Assembly (NCBI GenBank): GCA_964609215.1
Contig: CAZSQZ010000002.1
Span: 310,001-374,000, forward strand
Source: JABDKJ01 sp964609215
GTDB taxonomy: Bacteria; Bacteroidota; Bacteroidia; Flavobacteriales_D; JABDKJ01
Direction of reading: 5' to 3'
DNA length: 64,000 bases
Shown: piece after piece, positions 26,259 through 33,982 of the stretch
Layout of the letters: every line of letters starts with the position of its first letter
How positions within the stretch are numbered: the first letter of the stretch is position 1
Made by a program: the position numbers and the translations under genes
Notes under the pieces: model-generated
Databases searched by the model: none
What the model was told of the DNA's origin: nothing
Seen by the model: the letters and a program-made list of their open reading frames with translations, nothing else

Positions 26259-27512
26259 ATGTTCAAAAATCCTAAATACGAGTATTATCTGCACTTCTTA
26301 CTTTGCTTTTGGATTCTTCACATGAGTTCTGGTGCATCCGTATTATCTCTTTGGGACAGCGTACTTGCAATTTCAGCAATTATTCCCGTGGGAATTGTGA
26401 TTTTCAGAAAAATCAAAATCGATAGGGCCTTTGTCTACTTCTCACTTATTTACTTTGGAATTTCCGTAATCTATTTGACAAAATTCGGCTGGTTAAATTT
26501 TACAGCTACTATGCGTATTTACTTAAAAATCCTATACGCATACTGCACAATAAAAATTGTTGGAGTAACATTCATTCATTTCTTTGCGGAGATAGTTTAT
26601 AAACTTGCTTTAATCAGCATTCCATTATATCTATTGCAACTTATTGCACCAGATACTATAATGTCATTAAACGGCTTTATGGAACCAATAATTCCACAAG
26701 TTCCAAAGGGAGGATATGATTATTCAAACTCCATTTTGTTCACAGTAAACCCTTGGGGTCTAGATAGAAATTCAGGTTTCATGTGGGAACCAGGTGCATT
26801 TGCAAGTATGGCGAATGTTGCACTATTTCTTACCATGATTTTCTATGGTTTTAGAATAAATAAAAGATTTATCGTTCTCCTGATTGCAATAATAACTTGC
26901 TTCTCAACCACAGGATTTGTTCTGCTTTTCATCAATATTGTTTTTCTCTTAATCAACACCAAGCCTAAGTGGACAGTCTTATTTTCTCCTTTGGTTTTGG
27001 TAGCTGCTCTTTATGTTGGTTCAATGGATTTCATTGCTGGAAAAGTAAATGACCGAATAAAAAATGCAGACCATGCACTGGAATCTGCTGAAAATTATGA
27101 AGGCGAAAGTGAAGGAATTAGTATAGGAAGAGTTGCGAGCTTTAGAATAGATTGGGCAGATCTAATGAACGAACCATTTTTAGGTTATGGCCTTCAAGAA
27201 ACTGAAAGAACACAGGGAAGATATTCCCAATTGGTAAGGGCAAATGGCTTTTCTGACTACATGGTAAAATTTGGCCTCCTAGGCATATTCTTTTTACTCT
27301 ATAATTACATCAGAAGCTTCAGATTATTAAAATCAATTTATAGATCACGAGGAATCTTTCTTGGTGTTATGATCGTAATTACATTATCACTATCCAATCC
27401 ATTGCTGGTCTCTCCCATCTTTTTTGGGCTTCAATTTTTCTGGTTGGCAGTAGATAAAAATGACATGCTTGCTTTCGCAAGGGATTATGAAACAAAGTTA
27501 AAATTAGCATGA
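26259..27512 (+). CDS. O-antigen/capsule polymerase (Wzy-like)
   Basis: 417 residues, about ten hydrophobic helices with a large periplasmic loop near 120-180. NRNSGFMWEPGAFASMANVAL is a motif commonly seen in Wzy/O-antigen ligase-family proteins of Bacteroidota, as is the late FLGYGLQETERTQG. Only one such protein is in the operon, so polymerase is favoured over ligase by context. Overlaps the next gene by 4 bases. Confidence 0.85.
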   Translation: MFKNPKYEYYLHFLLCFWILHMSSGASVLSLWDSVLAISAIIPVGIVIFRKIKIDRAFVYFSLIYFGISVIYLTKFGWLNFTATMRIYLKILYAYCTIKIVGVTFIHFFAEIVYKLALISIPLYLLQLIAPDTIMSLNGFMEPIIPQVPKGGYDYSNSILFTVNPWGLDRNSGFMWEPGAFASMANVALFLTMIFYGFRINKRFIVLLIAIITCFSTTGFVLLFINIVFLLINTKPKWTVLFSPLVLVAALYVGSMDFIAGKVNDRIKNADHALESAENYEGESEGISIGRVASFRIDWADLMNEPFLGYGLQETERTQGRYSQLVRANGFSDYMVKFGLLGIFFLLYNYIRSFRLLKSIYRSRGIFLGVMIVITLSLSNPLLVSPIFFGLQFFWLAVDKNDMLAFARDYETKLKLA

Positions 27513-28381
27513 AAAAAATATTTTTTGTTATTCCAACATTCAACCGAAAGGAATATGTAAGAAAAGTATTGCTTGATATTAGAAATCAAGAAATGGGAGA
27601 TTATGAAATCTCCACTATCATGGTAATTGATGGTTCAGATGATGGAACAAGCGAAATGATGCATCAAGATTTTCCCAATGTACATTGTCTTTATGGAACT
27701 GGATCTTGGTGGTATACCAAAAGCATGAACCAAGGCTTTCAGTTAGCCAATAAACTTGGTGCAGATATAGTTTTGACAATGAATGACGATGTTCGTCTGA
27801 AAGCGGACTATGTAAAAAATATTTTCAGCGCTTGGAAGAAAAATGGTGAGAACTGCATTATGGGTTCCATATCTGTTACAGTGGAAGAACCATTTAAAAT
27901 CACATTCTCTGGAGTTAAAAAAATAAGATGGTGGCGATATAAACAGGTAAATTATATCTCTCCATTTACACCAATTAATTTGAATGAACTTTCTGGAACC
28001 AAAAAGAGCGTTGTGCTGCCAGGTAGAGGAATGTTAATTCCTGTGAATATTTTAAGAGAGCTTAATTTCTTTGACAAAAAACTAGTTCAGTACGGTTCGG
28101 ATGATGACTTCTGTTTAAGAGCACAAAAAAAAGGTTATCCCGTATTTGTTTCTTATGATTCAGTCGTTTTTAGCCATGTTGAAATGACAGGAGCGGGTAA
28201 CCCCGTTAAAAAAGGATCTATTTGGTCTCTTTTAAAATCATTCACAAACAAATACTCTTCTCGCCATTTGAATAAAACCGCTAAAATGGTCAAAAGACAC
28301 GGGGGAATCTTTTTACTACCGATTACTATGCCCATTGTGATATTGGGTTCATTAAAAGCACACTTGAAATACAAAGGATGA
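27509..28381 (+). CDS. GT2-family glycosyltransferase
   Basis: 290 residues, GT-A fold. FFVIPTFNRKEYVRKVL opens the domain; DGSDDGT and VLTMNDDVRL (the NDD acts as the DxD-like metal site, about 93-95) and the later SDDDFCLRAQ are typical. Closest in feel to rhamnosyl- or GlcNAc-transferases of surface glycans, donor unknown. Both ends overlap neighbours by 4 bases. Confidence 0.9.
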   Translation: MKKIFFVIPTFNRKEYVRKVLLDIRNQEMGDYEISTIMVIDGSDDGTSEMMHQDFPNVHCLYGTGSWWYTKSMNQGFQLANKLGADIVLTMNDDVRLKADYVKNIFSAWKKNGENCIMGSISVTVEEPFKITFSGVKKIRWWRYKQVNYISPFTPINLNELSGTKKSVVLPGRGMLIPVNILRELNFFDKKLVQYGSDDDFCLRAQKKGYPVFVSYDSVVFSHVEMTGAGNPVKKGSIWSLLKSFTNKYSSRHLNKTAKMVKRHGGIFLLPITMPIVILGSLKAHLKYKG

Positions 28382-29229
28382 AATTTTTAGTTATTACACC
28401 AGCAAAGAACGAAGCTGAATATATCAGAAACACTATTAAATCTATGGTGTCTCAAAAATTAAAACCAGTTCAATGGATAATTGTGAACGATGGCTCCACC
28501 GATGATATGGCGGAAATCATCGAATCATATACAGCACAATATCCTTGGATAAAGTTGGTAAATAAACAAAGCGAGAAAGAAAAAAGAACAGGTGGGTCAA
28601 AAGTGGTAAGAGCCTTTTACCACGGTTATTCACTATTCAAAAATGTTGAACACGATGTGGTGGTAAAATTAGATGCTGACTTAACCTTACCGGAAAACTA
28701 CTTTAGCGAAATATCAAAAGCATTTGAAAGCAACAAAAAATTAGGTCTTTGTGGTGGTTACTGCATGATAGAACAAAATGGTGAATTGGTAAGAGAACAT
28801 TCTCATGATTATCATGTAAGAGGAGCGTTAAAGGCATACAAAAAAGAATGTTGGTCAGATATTGGTGGCTTTAAAGAAACATGGAACTGGGATGGAATTG
28901 ATGGGATGCATGCCATGTATAAAGGATGGAAGATTAAAGTATTAGAACTTCCCGTAATACATCACAGACCGACTTCAGCAGCCTATGAGCCGAAAGGGCA
29001 CGCTTATAAATCTGGGTTTGAAGCTTACCGAACAGGAAATGATTTTTTCCTGACTCTAATACGATCGATTTTCAAATTAAAAAGTAAACCTTTTCTTATC
29101 GGTTCTGCGTATTATATGAAAGGATTTTTGGCCGCAAAACGCGGAAATGAGCAAAAGGTGGTTGATGATGGCCTAGCTCGTTTTATTCGAAAATTCACAT
29201 ATAGAAGACTTTTAAAACTCAATTTTTAG
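28378..29229 (+). CDS. GT2-family glycosyltransferase
   Basis: 283 residues, GT-A fold. FLVITPAKNEAEYIRNTI at the start, IIVNDGSTDDM (about 38-48), VKLDADLTL with the DxD metal motif (about 98-106), and an acceptor region ETWNWDGIDGMHAMYKGWK. ATGA overlap with the preceding GT2 and only 2 bases before the first amidotransferase, so it may act on or after the amidinated sugar (inference). Confidence 0.9.
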   Translation: MKFLVITPAKNEAEYIRNTIKSMVSQKLKPVQWIIVNDGSTDDMAEIIESYTAQYPWIKLVNKQSEKEKRTGGSKVVRAFYHGYSLFKNVEHDVVVKLDADLTLPENYFSEISKAFESNKKLGLCGGYCMIEQNGELVREHSHDYHVRGALKAYKKECWSDIGGFKETWNWDGIDGMHAMYKGWKIKVLELPVIHHRPTSAAYEPKGHAYKSGFEAYRTGNDFFLTLIRSIFKLKSKPFLIGSAYYMKGFLAAKRGNEQKVVDDGLARFIRKFTYRRLLKLNF

Positions 29230-29231
29230 AC

Positions 29232-30380
29232 ATGCAATATTGTACCCGATGTGTAATGGATTCTACCGACCCTTTAATGCGTCTAGATGCTGAAGGTGTT
29301 TGTCAATATTGTAAAATTCACGATGAAATGGAACTACAATATCCCTTAAATGCACTTGGGAGAATTGAGTTTGACAAAATAGTTGAGGATATTAAAAAAG
29401 CTGGAAAGGGAAAAAAGTACGACTGCATAATAGGTGTAAGTGGAGGAACTGATAGTACCTATCAATTGCATTTAGCAAAAGAATTAGGTTTGAATGTTCT
29501 CGCAGTTCATTTTGATAATGGATGGAACTCAGACATTGCAGTTTCTAATATTCAAAAAGCCACAGACGCACTAGGATATGACTTGATTACCTATGTTGTG
29601 GATTGGGAAGAATTTAAAGACATACAAATCGCCTTTCTAAAAGCCAGCACTCCAGATTCAGAAATTCCTACAGATTTAGCTATTCAGAGCACACTCTACA
29701 AAATCGCAGCAGAGGAAGGAATTAAGTACATCATGAATGGTCATTCTTTTAGAACAGAAGGTAAAGTCCCTATTATGTGGAGCTATGGTGATGGAAAGTA
29801 TTTAAAAGCAGTACACCGACTTTTTGGAAGAAAAAAGTTAAAGACCTTTCCTAACTATACTATTTGGAATCTATTCTACTACACCTACATAAAGAGAATA
29901 AAGCAAGTAAGGATTCTTTACTATTTCCCTTATAACAAACCAGAAATTAAAAAATTGATTTCTGAGAAATACGATTGGGTTGATTATGGTGGGCATCATT
30001 ATGAATCTGTTTATACTCGCTTCTATCAAGGATATATCTTACCAAATAAATTTGGAATTGATAAAAGAAAAAGAGAGTACTCCGCACTTGTTCGATCTAA
30101 TCAAATGACAAGGCAAGAAGCTTTTGATAAGCTTAAAAATGAGGCTCCAATGCCTGCTGAACTAGCAGCAAGTGATAAGCAATATGTAATAAAGAAATTA
30201 GGATTAAGTGAAGAAGAATTTGAGAACATCATGAAACTTCCTGAGAAGACTTTCTTAGATTATCCAAACTACTATTCCATCATTCGAAAGTTTAGAAAAC
30301 CAATTAGATGGTTATATCGAATGGTTTCTCCAACTACTCCTTTGTTACTCACAGAAATGAATGTAAACAATGAAAACTGA
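29232..30380 (+). CDS. N-acetyl-sugar amidotransferase, WbpG type (copy 1)
   Basis: 382 residues. N-terminal zinc-ribbon-like cysteines C4-x2-C7 and C24-x2-C27, then a PP-loop ATP pyrophosphatase motif SGGTDS (70-75) and AVHFDNGWNSDIAVSNI. The family adenylates an N-acetyl group and replaces its oxygen with ammonia to make an acetamidino group on a nucleotide sugar; ammonia comes from a HisH/HisF-like pair, both present in this operon. It shares much sequence with the next gene (KAGKGKKYDCIIGVSGG, NGHSFRTEGK), a tandem paralogue overlapping it by 11 bases. Confidence 0.92.
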   Translation: MQYCTRCVMDSTDPLMRLDAEGVCQYCKIHDEMELQYPLNALGRIEFDKIVEDIKKAGKGKKYDCIIGVSGGTDSTYQLHLAKELGLNVLAVHFDNGWNSDIAVSNIQKATDALGYDLITYVVDWEEFKDIQIAFLKASTPDSEIPTDLAIQSTLYKIAAEEGIKYIMNGHSFRTEGKVPIMWSYGDGKYLKAVHRLFGRKKLKTFPNYTIWNLFYYTYIKRIKQVRILYYFPYNKPEIKKLISEKYDWVDYGGHHYESVYTRFYQGYILPNKFGIDKRKREYSALVRSNQMTRQEAFDKLKNEAPMPAELAASDKQYVIKKLGLSEEEFENIMKLPEKTFLDYPNYYSIIRKFRKPIRWLYRMVSPTTPLLLTEMNVNNEN

Positions 30381-31509
30381 AGCTATTCAAATATGTACAA
30401 CCTGTGTTTTGGACACAACGGTAAAAGACATTTGGTTTGATGAAAACGGAGAATGCAAATACTGCAAGATTCATAATGAACTTGAAAAAAAGCATCCACT
30501 AGGAGCAGAAGGACAAAAAAACCTAGAAGCCGTAGTAGAAAAAATTAAGACAGCAGGTAAAGGAAAAGAATACGATTGTATAGTAGGTATTTCTGGTGGA
30601 AGAGATAGCACCTATACCTTGTTGACAGCAATAAAATTAGGACTTCGCCCACTGGCAGTTCACTTTGATAACGGATGGAACACAGATATTTCTGTAAGTA
30701 ATATTAAGAACTCCATCTCAAAATTTAATGTCACCTTACACACGGTAGTTGCAGATTGGGAAGAGTTTAAAGATCTCCAAAGATCATTCTTGAAGGCTTC
30801 AGTTCCAGACGCGGATATTCCAACAGATTTTGCCATTTACTCTGTGTTATATAAAACTGCCGCTGATGAAGGAATAAAATATATTCTCAATGGTCATTCT
30901 TTTAGAACAGAAGGCACCTCTCCTATTTCCTGGACCTATATGGACAGTAAATACTTTAGAGCTGTTCACAGAATGTTTGGTAAGAAAAAAATCAAGAGTT
31001 TCCCAGTGATGAGTTTTTTCAATCTTATCAATTATATTTTCCTAAGAAGAATAAAAGAGGTCAGGTTGATGGAGTTTATTGATTACAACAAAAAAGCTGT
31101 TGACTCTGTTTTGAAAAAAGAAGTCAATTGGGAATATTACGGTGGACACCATCATGAAAATACATTTACTAAGTTCTTTCAGTCCTATTACTTACCAAAG
31201 AAATTTAACATCGATAAAAGGAAAACAGAATTATCTGCACTGGTAAGATCTGGACAGATTTCAAGGAAAGAAGCATTGGAAGAAATTAATGCTCAGCCTT
31301 ATCAATATGAGGAAAAAGTTGTGGATTATACCGCGAGCAAACTTGATTTTAGTAAGGAAGAATTTAACCAAATCATGCAGGCACCAAATAAGTCCCATAA
31401 CGATTATCCCACTTTGCTGCCAATTATAAGAATGTTGAAACTTCCAATAAAAATAGCTGGTAAACTAAAGCTAGTTCCTTCAATCTTATATTTAAAATAC
31501 GCTAGATAA
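30370..31509 (+). CDS. N-acetyl-sugar amidotransferase, WbpG type (copy 2)
   Basis: 379 residues. All key elements are kept: C9-x2-C12, C29-x2-C32, PP-loop SGGRDS (75-80), HFDNGWNTDISVSNI and NGHSFRTEG. It is a divergent tandem duplicate of copy 1, not an identical repeat: the loop reads SGGRDS against SGGTDS and the C-termini differ. Both copies look active. Likely makes a second amidinated sugar or acts on a second position; 3 bases before the HisH-like gene. Confidence 0.92.
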   Translation: MKTEAIQICTTCVLDTTVKDIWFDENGECKYCKIHNELEKKHPLGAEGQKNLEAVVEKIKTAGKGKEYDCIVGISGGRDSTYTLLTAIKLGLRPLAVHFDNGWNTDISVSNIKNSISKFNVTLHTVVADWEEFKDLQRSFLKASVPDADIPTDFAIYSVLYKTAADEGIKYILNGHSFRTEGTSPISWTYMDSKYFRAVHRMFGKKKIKSFPVMSFFNLINYIFLRRIKEVRLMEFIDYNKKAVDSVLKKEVNWEYYGGHHHENTFTKFFQSYYLPKKFNIDKRKTELSALVRSGQISRKEALEEINAQPYQYEEKVVDYTASKLDFSKEEFNQIMQAPNKSHNDYPTLLPIIRMLKLPIKIAGKLKLVPSILYLKYAR

Positions 31510-31512
31510 ATA

Positions 31513-32172
31513 ATGAAACAAAACATTGTAATTATCGACTATGGAATGGGTAATCTTCGTTCTGTAGAAAACAAATTCAAAGCACAGAACTGTAATGTAC
31601 AAATAACCTCAAAATCAGAAGTTATTGTTCAAGCAGATAAATTGGTTTTACCAGGTGTAGGGCATTTCAAAAACGGAATGAAAAACTTAACTGAAAGAGG
31701 GATAATTGATGTCTTAAATCAAAAAGTGATTCAAGAAAAAACACCTATTCTGGGAATTTGTTTAGGCATGCAACTTTTCACCAATTACAGCGAAGAAGGT
31801 GATGTTGAAGGTCTGGGTTGGATAGATGCTACGACTAAAAAATTTGAATTTGACTTCAGAGAATCTTTCCTGAAAATTCCACACATGGGCTGGAATTCCT
31901 TAAGGGTTAAAACAGAACATAATCTGGTAAACAACATTTGGGATGATGATCAATTCTACTTTGTTCACAGTTATTTCGTGGAATGTAAAAACGAAGAAAA
32001 TATTTTGACCGAAACTCAATATGGGCAGGTTTTCTCATCTGCCATTTATAAGGATAACATCACAGGTGTTCAATTTCATCCTGAAAAAAGCCATGAGTGC
32101 GGAGCTTTAATGATTCAAAACTTTGTAGAAGGTCAGGTTTCCTTATTGAGCAGTTTAGGCGAAGCGGCATGA
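31513..32172 (+). CDS. HisH-like glutamine amidotransferase for amidino-sugar synthesis
   Basis: 219 residues, class I glutaminase. The catalytic triad is complete: Cys83 in GICLGMQLF, His189 and Glu191 in VQFHPEKSH; the oxyanion strand is PGVGHF (47-52). It should release ammonia from glutamine into the HisF-like barrel. A role in histidine synthesis is unlikely because no other his gene is near, its HisF partner lacks Asp11, and it follows two WbpG-type enzymes. Last gene of the operon. Confidence 0.92.
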   Translation: MKQNIVIIDYGMGNLRSVENKFKAQNCNVQITSKSEVIVQADKLVLPGVGHFKNGMKNLTERGIIDVLNQKVIQEKTPILGICLGMQLFTNYSEEGDVEGLGWIDATTKKFEFDFRESFLKIPHMGWNSLRVKTEHNLVNNIWDDDQFYFVHSYFVECKNEENILTETQYGQVFSSAIYKDNITGVQFHPEKSHECGALMIQNFVEGQVSLLSSLGEAA

Positions 32173-32202
32173 TATCGGTCGCAATAGAAATAATTTAACC
32201 AA

Positions 32203-32336
32203 TAAAAAAACCCTGCCAATTATTATCTAAATGGCAGGGCAAAAACTATTGGACTACTAGGATGTAGTCCCTATGCTGGAACTAATTTAGGATTTTCTTT
32301 TAAATAATCGAAATTGAGTTTTTTAGGTACTCAATT
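32203..32336 (-). ncRNA. Candidate structured RNA ending in a minus-strand terminator
   Basis: Three hairpins stand in a row in the gap between the HisH-like gene and gpmI: CCCTGCCA/TGGCAGGG (32211-32218 and 32232-32239), GGACTAC/GTAGTCC (32251-32257 and 32264-32270) and ATTGAGT/ACTCAAT (32313-32319 and 32329-32335). The first has a run of seven T residues only on the minus strand, so it is an intrinsic terminator for leftward transcription. No minus-strand gene precedes it, which suggests a short leftward RNA. No promoter was identified and no known RNA family recognised. Confidence 0.35.
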
Positions 32337-32455
32337 CACCACATTTATTCAGCTAAACTTGGTAGAAATCCTCAAATCCATCAACTATTTACTTCCAAAA
32401 GAGTAATTAATTAAAATTGTGCATTCCATTTCCTCAATATTATTTTCTTTACAAT

Positions 32456-33976
32456 ATGAATGGAAAAAAAGCAGCGCTAATTATTTTAGATGGTTGGGGA
32501 CATGGTAAAAAAGATGAAAATGATGCAATTCATTCTGCGGAAACTCCTTTCATTTCCAAACTGTATTCTTCACAACCCAATTCAGAATTATTAACGGATG
32601 GAGAAAATGTGGGTTTACCAAAAGGGCAAATGGGTAATTCGGAAGTTGGACATTTGAATATAGGTGCTGGTAGAATTGTCTACCAAGATCTTGCAAAGAT
32701 TAATAAGGCTTGTGAGGATGGATCTATCGCTAATAATGCTGCCTTGACAAATGCCATAAAATACGCCAAGGCGAATGGCAAGGCAATTCATTTAATGGGC
32801 TTAGTTTCAGAAGGAGGTGTTCATTCTTCTCAAAACCATTTACACAAACTGATAGATATTCTAGATAGGGAGAATATACAAGATGTATTTATTCATGTCT
32901 TCACCGATGGACGTGACACCAGTCCGGAAAAAGGGAAAATTTATGTTCGGAATTTGCTAAATCATATTGAAAACAAAAGTGCTCGAATAGCATCTATCAT
33001 TGGTCGCTACTATGCAATGGATAGAGATAAAAGATGGGAAAGAATTAAGCTTGCCTATGATTTATTGATAGAAGGAAAAGGCAAGATTTCAAATGATCCG
33101 GTTTCTGCTATTCAAGCTTCTTATAACATCAATATTAATGATGAATTCATAGAACCTATTTCCATTCGTGATCAAAATGATAAAGCAAATTGCATTGAGG
33201 AAGATGATGTTGTGTTATGTTTCAATTTTAGAACTGATCGGTGTAGACAAATAACGACTGCATTAACTCAAACGGACTTTCCAGAGTACGATATGAAAAA
33301 ACGCGATCTTCATTACGTAACAATGACTCGCTATGATGAAGGTTTTAAAAAAGTACAGGTTATGTATGATAAAGAAAATCTTCAAAAGACCTTAGGTCAG
33401 GTAATAAGTGAAGCAGACTCAAGCCAATTAAGAGCGGCTGAAACTGAAAAATACCCACATGTTACTTTCTTCTTTTCAGGAGGTAGAGAAGATGTTTTTG
33501 AAAAAGAGCAAAGGGTTATGGTTGCATCTCCCAAAGTATCGACATATGATTTACAACCCGAAATGAGTGCGAATGAATTGGCTAATAAAGTAATATCAAA
33601 AATACACAATGAAACCCCAGATTTTATCTGCCTCAATTTTGCCAACCCAGACATGGTAGGCCACACAGGTGTATTCGAAGCTATTGTTAAGGCCGTTGAA
33701 ACCACTGATGAACAATGTAAAAGAGTGGTGGAAGCTGGATTAGAGATGGGCTATGAGTTTATTATAATAGCCGATCATGGAAATGCAGATTTGGCAAGAA
33801 ATGATGATGGAACGCCTCACACAGCTCATACTACCAACCCCGTTCCAATCTTTTATATTGGGAAATCTTTTGAAGAGATTAAAAAGGGAATTCTAGCAGA
33901 TGTTGCTCCTTCAATTCTTTCCATAATGAAAATACCCCAACCATCTGAGATGACTGGGGTATCATTATTGAGTTAA
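32456..33976 (+). CDS. gpmI: 2,3-bisphosphoglycerate-independent phosphoglycerate mutase
   Basis: 506 residues from MNGKKAALIILDGWG; a longer TTG frame was rejected because the ATG begins exactly at the family N-terminus. Alkaline-phosphatase-superfamily metal sites: Asp12 (LDGWG), phosphoserine-equivalent Ser62 in GQMGNSEVGHLNIGAG, HSSQNH, FTDGRDT and late HGNAD/HTAHTTNPVP. Interconverts 3- and 2-phosphoglycerate in glycolysis, using two Mn ions. Cytoplasmic. Its last codons carry a hairpin that may end the convergent transcript. Confidence 0.98.
   Translation: MNGKKAALIILDGWGHGKKDENDAIHSAETPFISKLYSSQPNSELLTDGENVGLPKGQMGNSEVGHLNIGAGRIVYQDLAKINKACEDGSIANNAALTNAIKYAKANGKAIHLMGLVSEGGVHSSQNHLHKLIDILDRENIQDVFIHVFTDGRDTSPEKGKIYVRNLLNHIENKSARIASIIGRYYAMDRDKRWERIKLAYDLLIEGKGKISNDPVSAIQASYNININDEFIEPISIRDQNDKANCIEEDDVVLCFNFRTDRCRQITTALTQTDFPEYDMKKRDLHYVTMTRYDEGFKKVQVMYDKENLQKTLGQVISEADSSQLRAAETEKYPHVTFFFSGGREDVFEKEQRVMVASPKVSTYDLQPEMSANELANKVISKIHNETPDFICLNFANPDMVGHTGVFEAIVKAVETTDEQCKRVVEAGLEMGYEFIIIADHGNADLARNDDGTPHTAHTTNPVPIFYIGKSFEEIKKGILADVAPSILSIMKIPQPSEMTGVSLLS
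33932..33962 (-). terminator. Possible terminator inside the gpmI 3' end
   Basis: ATACCCCA (33932-33939) pairs with TGGGGTAT (33955-33962), with an inner CATC/GATG stem and TGA loop. On the minus strand it is followed by TTTTCATT, a partial U run, and lies just past the stop of the convergent T9SS gene. The hairpin is formed by coding sequence of gpmI, which leaves only 6 bases between the two stops. Confidence 0.4.
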
Positions 33977-33982
33977 ATATTT

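Noticed and set aside
16058..32172. hisF and hisH as histidine biosynthesis genes
   Set aside because: HisF-like lacks Asp11, no other his gene is present, and both sit in a polysaccharide operon next to WbpG-type amidotransferases.
32211..32239. Terminator of the plus-strand polysaccharide operon
   Set aside because: The T run is on the minus strand only; the plus strand after the hairpin reads CAAAAACTATT, which is not a U run.
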